Shown here piece after piece: positions 6,607 through 6,906 of a stretch of DNA of 6,906 bases. Each line of letters opens with the position of its first letter. Position 1 is the first letter of the stretch. Origin of the DNA: Chloroflexota bacterium (GTDB lineage Bacteria; Chloroflexota; Limnocylindria; QHBO01); NCBI GenBank assembly GCA_020848055.1, contig JADLBB010000018.1, positions 1-6,906 of the forward strand. The letters run 5' to 3'. Both the position numbers and the translations under genes were made by a program. The notes beneath the pieces were generated by a model. It was given only the letters and a program-made list of their open reading frames with translations. It was not told the DNA's origin and ran no database searches.

Positions 6607-6649
6607 ATCGACCACCCCGGATCAAGGCGGGGATGCGCAGGTGGTCGAT
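6607..6649 (-). promoter_or_regulatory. inverted repeat just upstream of the metY ribosome site
   Basis: On the minus strand ATCGACCACC (6649-6640) and GGTGGTCGAT (6616-6607) form a perfect 10-bp inverted repeat around a 23-base loop; the loop can also pair inside itself through CCCCG and CGGGG. The AAGGA ribosome site starts eight bases after the hairpin. As RNA it would be a stable gene-proximal stem; as DNA it could be a protein operator. It is not followed by a real T-tract, so it is not a convincing terminator. Confidence 0.5.
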
Positions 6650-6702
6650 CGGTGACGCAGCCCCGATGTGGGGGAATGCGGCTTGTCCGCGTCGCTGAAG
6701 GG

Positions 6703-6746
6703 AAAACGAAAGGCCGCACCGGCTTCTCCAGGAAGGGTGCGGCCCC
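6703..6746 (-). terminator. intrinsic terminator in the metY leader (attenuator)
   Basis: On the minus strand GGCCGCACC (6744-6736) pairs perfectly with GGTGCGGCC (6720-6712). Inside, CTTC (6735-6732) pairs with GAAG (6726-6723) around a CTGGA loop. TTTCGTTTT (6711-6703) follows at once. On the plus strand no T-tract follows, so it is directional towards metY. It lies about 120 bases before the metY ATG and after a small ORF, which is the position of a transcription attenuator rather than of a gene end. Confidence 0.82.
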
Positions 6747-6797
6747 GATCAGGTCCCGAGTGGACCCCGGTCGGCGGTTGCTATTCGCTATCCGGGC

Positions 6798-6878
6798 TCA
6801 GGCAGATTCCTCCAGGCGGCGGGGCCGCCAGGGCATACACATGGTGGTGTAGTGCGGGACGTGGTGATCGGGGTACAT
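6798..6878 (-). CDS. putative 26-codon leader peptide with Met-Cys-Met, upstream of metYX
   Basis: An ATG at 6878 opens a 26-codon frame ending at TGA 6800-6798. The peptide begins MYPDHHVPHYTTMCMPW and ends RRLEESA; codons 13-15 (6842-6834) are ATG-TGT-ATG, a run of the two sulfur amino acids that the downstream operon serves. There is no Shine-Dalgarno sequence, but an extended -10 box ends ten bases before the ATG, so the transcript would carry only about two bases before the start codon and translation would be leaderless. The antiterminator strand starts six bases after the third Met codon. Leaderless cysteine-rich small ORFs that act as attenuators are known in mycobacteria, which is the closest precedent I know. 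A chance ORF of this size is possible, so coding status is unproven. Confidence 0.55.
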   Translation of the reverse strand: MYPDHHVPHYTTMCMPWRPRRLEESA

Positions 6879-6887
6879 CTGGGTGCG

Positions 6888-6896
6888 ACCTTAGCA
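6888..6896 (-). promoter_or_regulatory. putative extended -10 promoter element of the metYX operon
   Basis: On the minus strand TGC-TAAGGT (6896-6888) is a good extended -10 box; a start site near A6880 would follow. The matching -35 would lie beyond the window edge. A perfect TTGACA sits at 6906-6901 but is only seven bases from this box, too close to be its partner, and no good -10 lies 16-18 bases after it. Confidence 0.5.
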
Positions 6897-6906
6897 GGCC
6901 TGTCAA

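Larger units (their letters stand above)
6585..6880 (-). promoter_or_regulatory. metY 5' leader with predicted attenuator, no known riboswitch recognised
   Basis: The roughly 295-base leader runs, in transcript order, through a 26-codon ORF, hairpin GGCGG-CCCCG-CCGCC (6829-6815) inside that ORF, hairpin GGTCC-ACTCG-GGACC (6766-6752), the intrinsic terminator, a possible small junction made from GACGC (6693-6689) with GCGTC (6658-6654) enclosing CCCC-ACATC-GGGG (6673-6661), and the gene-proximal 10-bp stem. The segment GCGGCCCC (6828-6821) in the small ORF is the exact reverse complement of GGGGCCGC (6746-6739), the 5' arm of the terminator, so an antiterminator is possible. I looked for SAM-I, SAM-II, SAM-IV, SAH, cobalamin and T-box core motifs and recognised none. 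Control by methionine or cysteine supply through translation of the small ORF is inferred. Confidence 0.6.

Noticed and set aside
4255..6615. A 786-codon minus-strand frame that runs through metX and on through metY
   Set aside because: Only the metX part has family motifs; the long N-terminal portion is Arg/Pro/His-rich and lies out of frame over metY. It is a high-GC shadow, and a good GTG start with GAGGAGG exists at 5241.
5556..6698. A 380-codon plus-strand frame opposite metY
   Set aside because: It mirrors metY codons on the other strand, has skewed Arg/Gly/Ala/Val composition and no recognisable domain.
6585..6880. SAM-type riboswitch, SAH riboswitch or T-box before metY
   Set aside because: None of the core strings I know for these classes could be matched on the minus strand; a covariance-model search would be decisive and could not be run.
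6901..6906. Perfect TTGACA as a -35 box for metYX
   Set aside because: It is seven bases from the TAAGGT box, and no acceptable -10 lies 16-18 bases downstream of it.

Overview
This is a GC-rich, densely packed bacterial chromosomal segment. It carries amino-acid biosynthesis genes, a biotin transporter and one toxin-antitoxin pair. The organism cannot be fixed from the window. The mix of an E. coli-type DapD, a MetY-MetX pair, a solitary BioY and start codons placed 7-9 bases after TANNNT boxes (leaderless-type starts) fits a high-GC Gram-positive-like lineage such as Chloroflexota or Actinomycetota. That placement is inference.

Left part (1-2819, plus strand): a probable lysine/diaminopimelate operon. 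It holds the last 28 codons of an upstream gene (perhaps dapA), dapD (tetrahydrodipicolinate N-succinyltransferase), a lysA-like PLP decarboxylase, and an ACT-domain protein of unknown function. The first three genes are joined by ATGA stop/start overlaps, and the ACT gene follows 46 bases after lysA. The ACT protein may sense an amino acid of this pathway.

Middle (2816-4145): bioY (biotin ECF-transporter S component, minus strand) meets the ACT gene tail to tail, both stop codons lying inside one CTAG palindrome. Divergent from bioY is a VapBC-type module: an AbrB/MazE-fold antitoxin and a PIN-domain toxin that overlap by GTGA. Both bioY and the antitoxin have a TANNNT box whose last T is 8 bases before the ATG, so both mRNAs are probably leaderless. 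An inverted repeat covers the antitoxin's -10 region and start codon and is a candidate operator.

Right part (4255-6906, minus strand): metY (O-acetylhomoserine sulfhydrylase) followed by metX (homoserine O-acyltransferase) in a GTGA-overlapped operon for methionine synthesis by direct sulfhydrylation. Upstream of metY is a leader of about 295 bases that looks like an attenuator. It holds an extended -10 box (TGCTAAGGT), an almost leaderless 26-codon ORF with consecutive Met-Cys-Met codons, a strong intrinsic terminator, and an 8-base segment inside the small ORF that is perfectly complementary to the terminator's 5' arm. No SAM riboswitch consensus was recognised. This leader is the most interesting element in the window.
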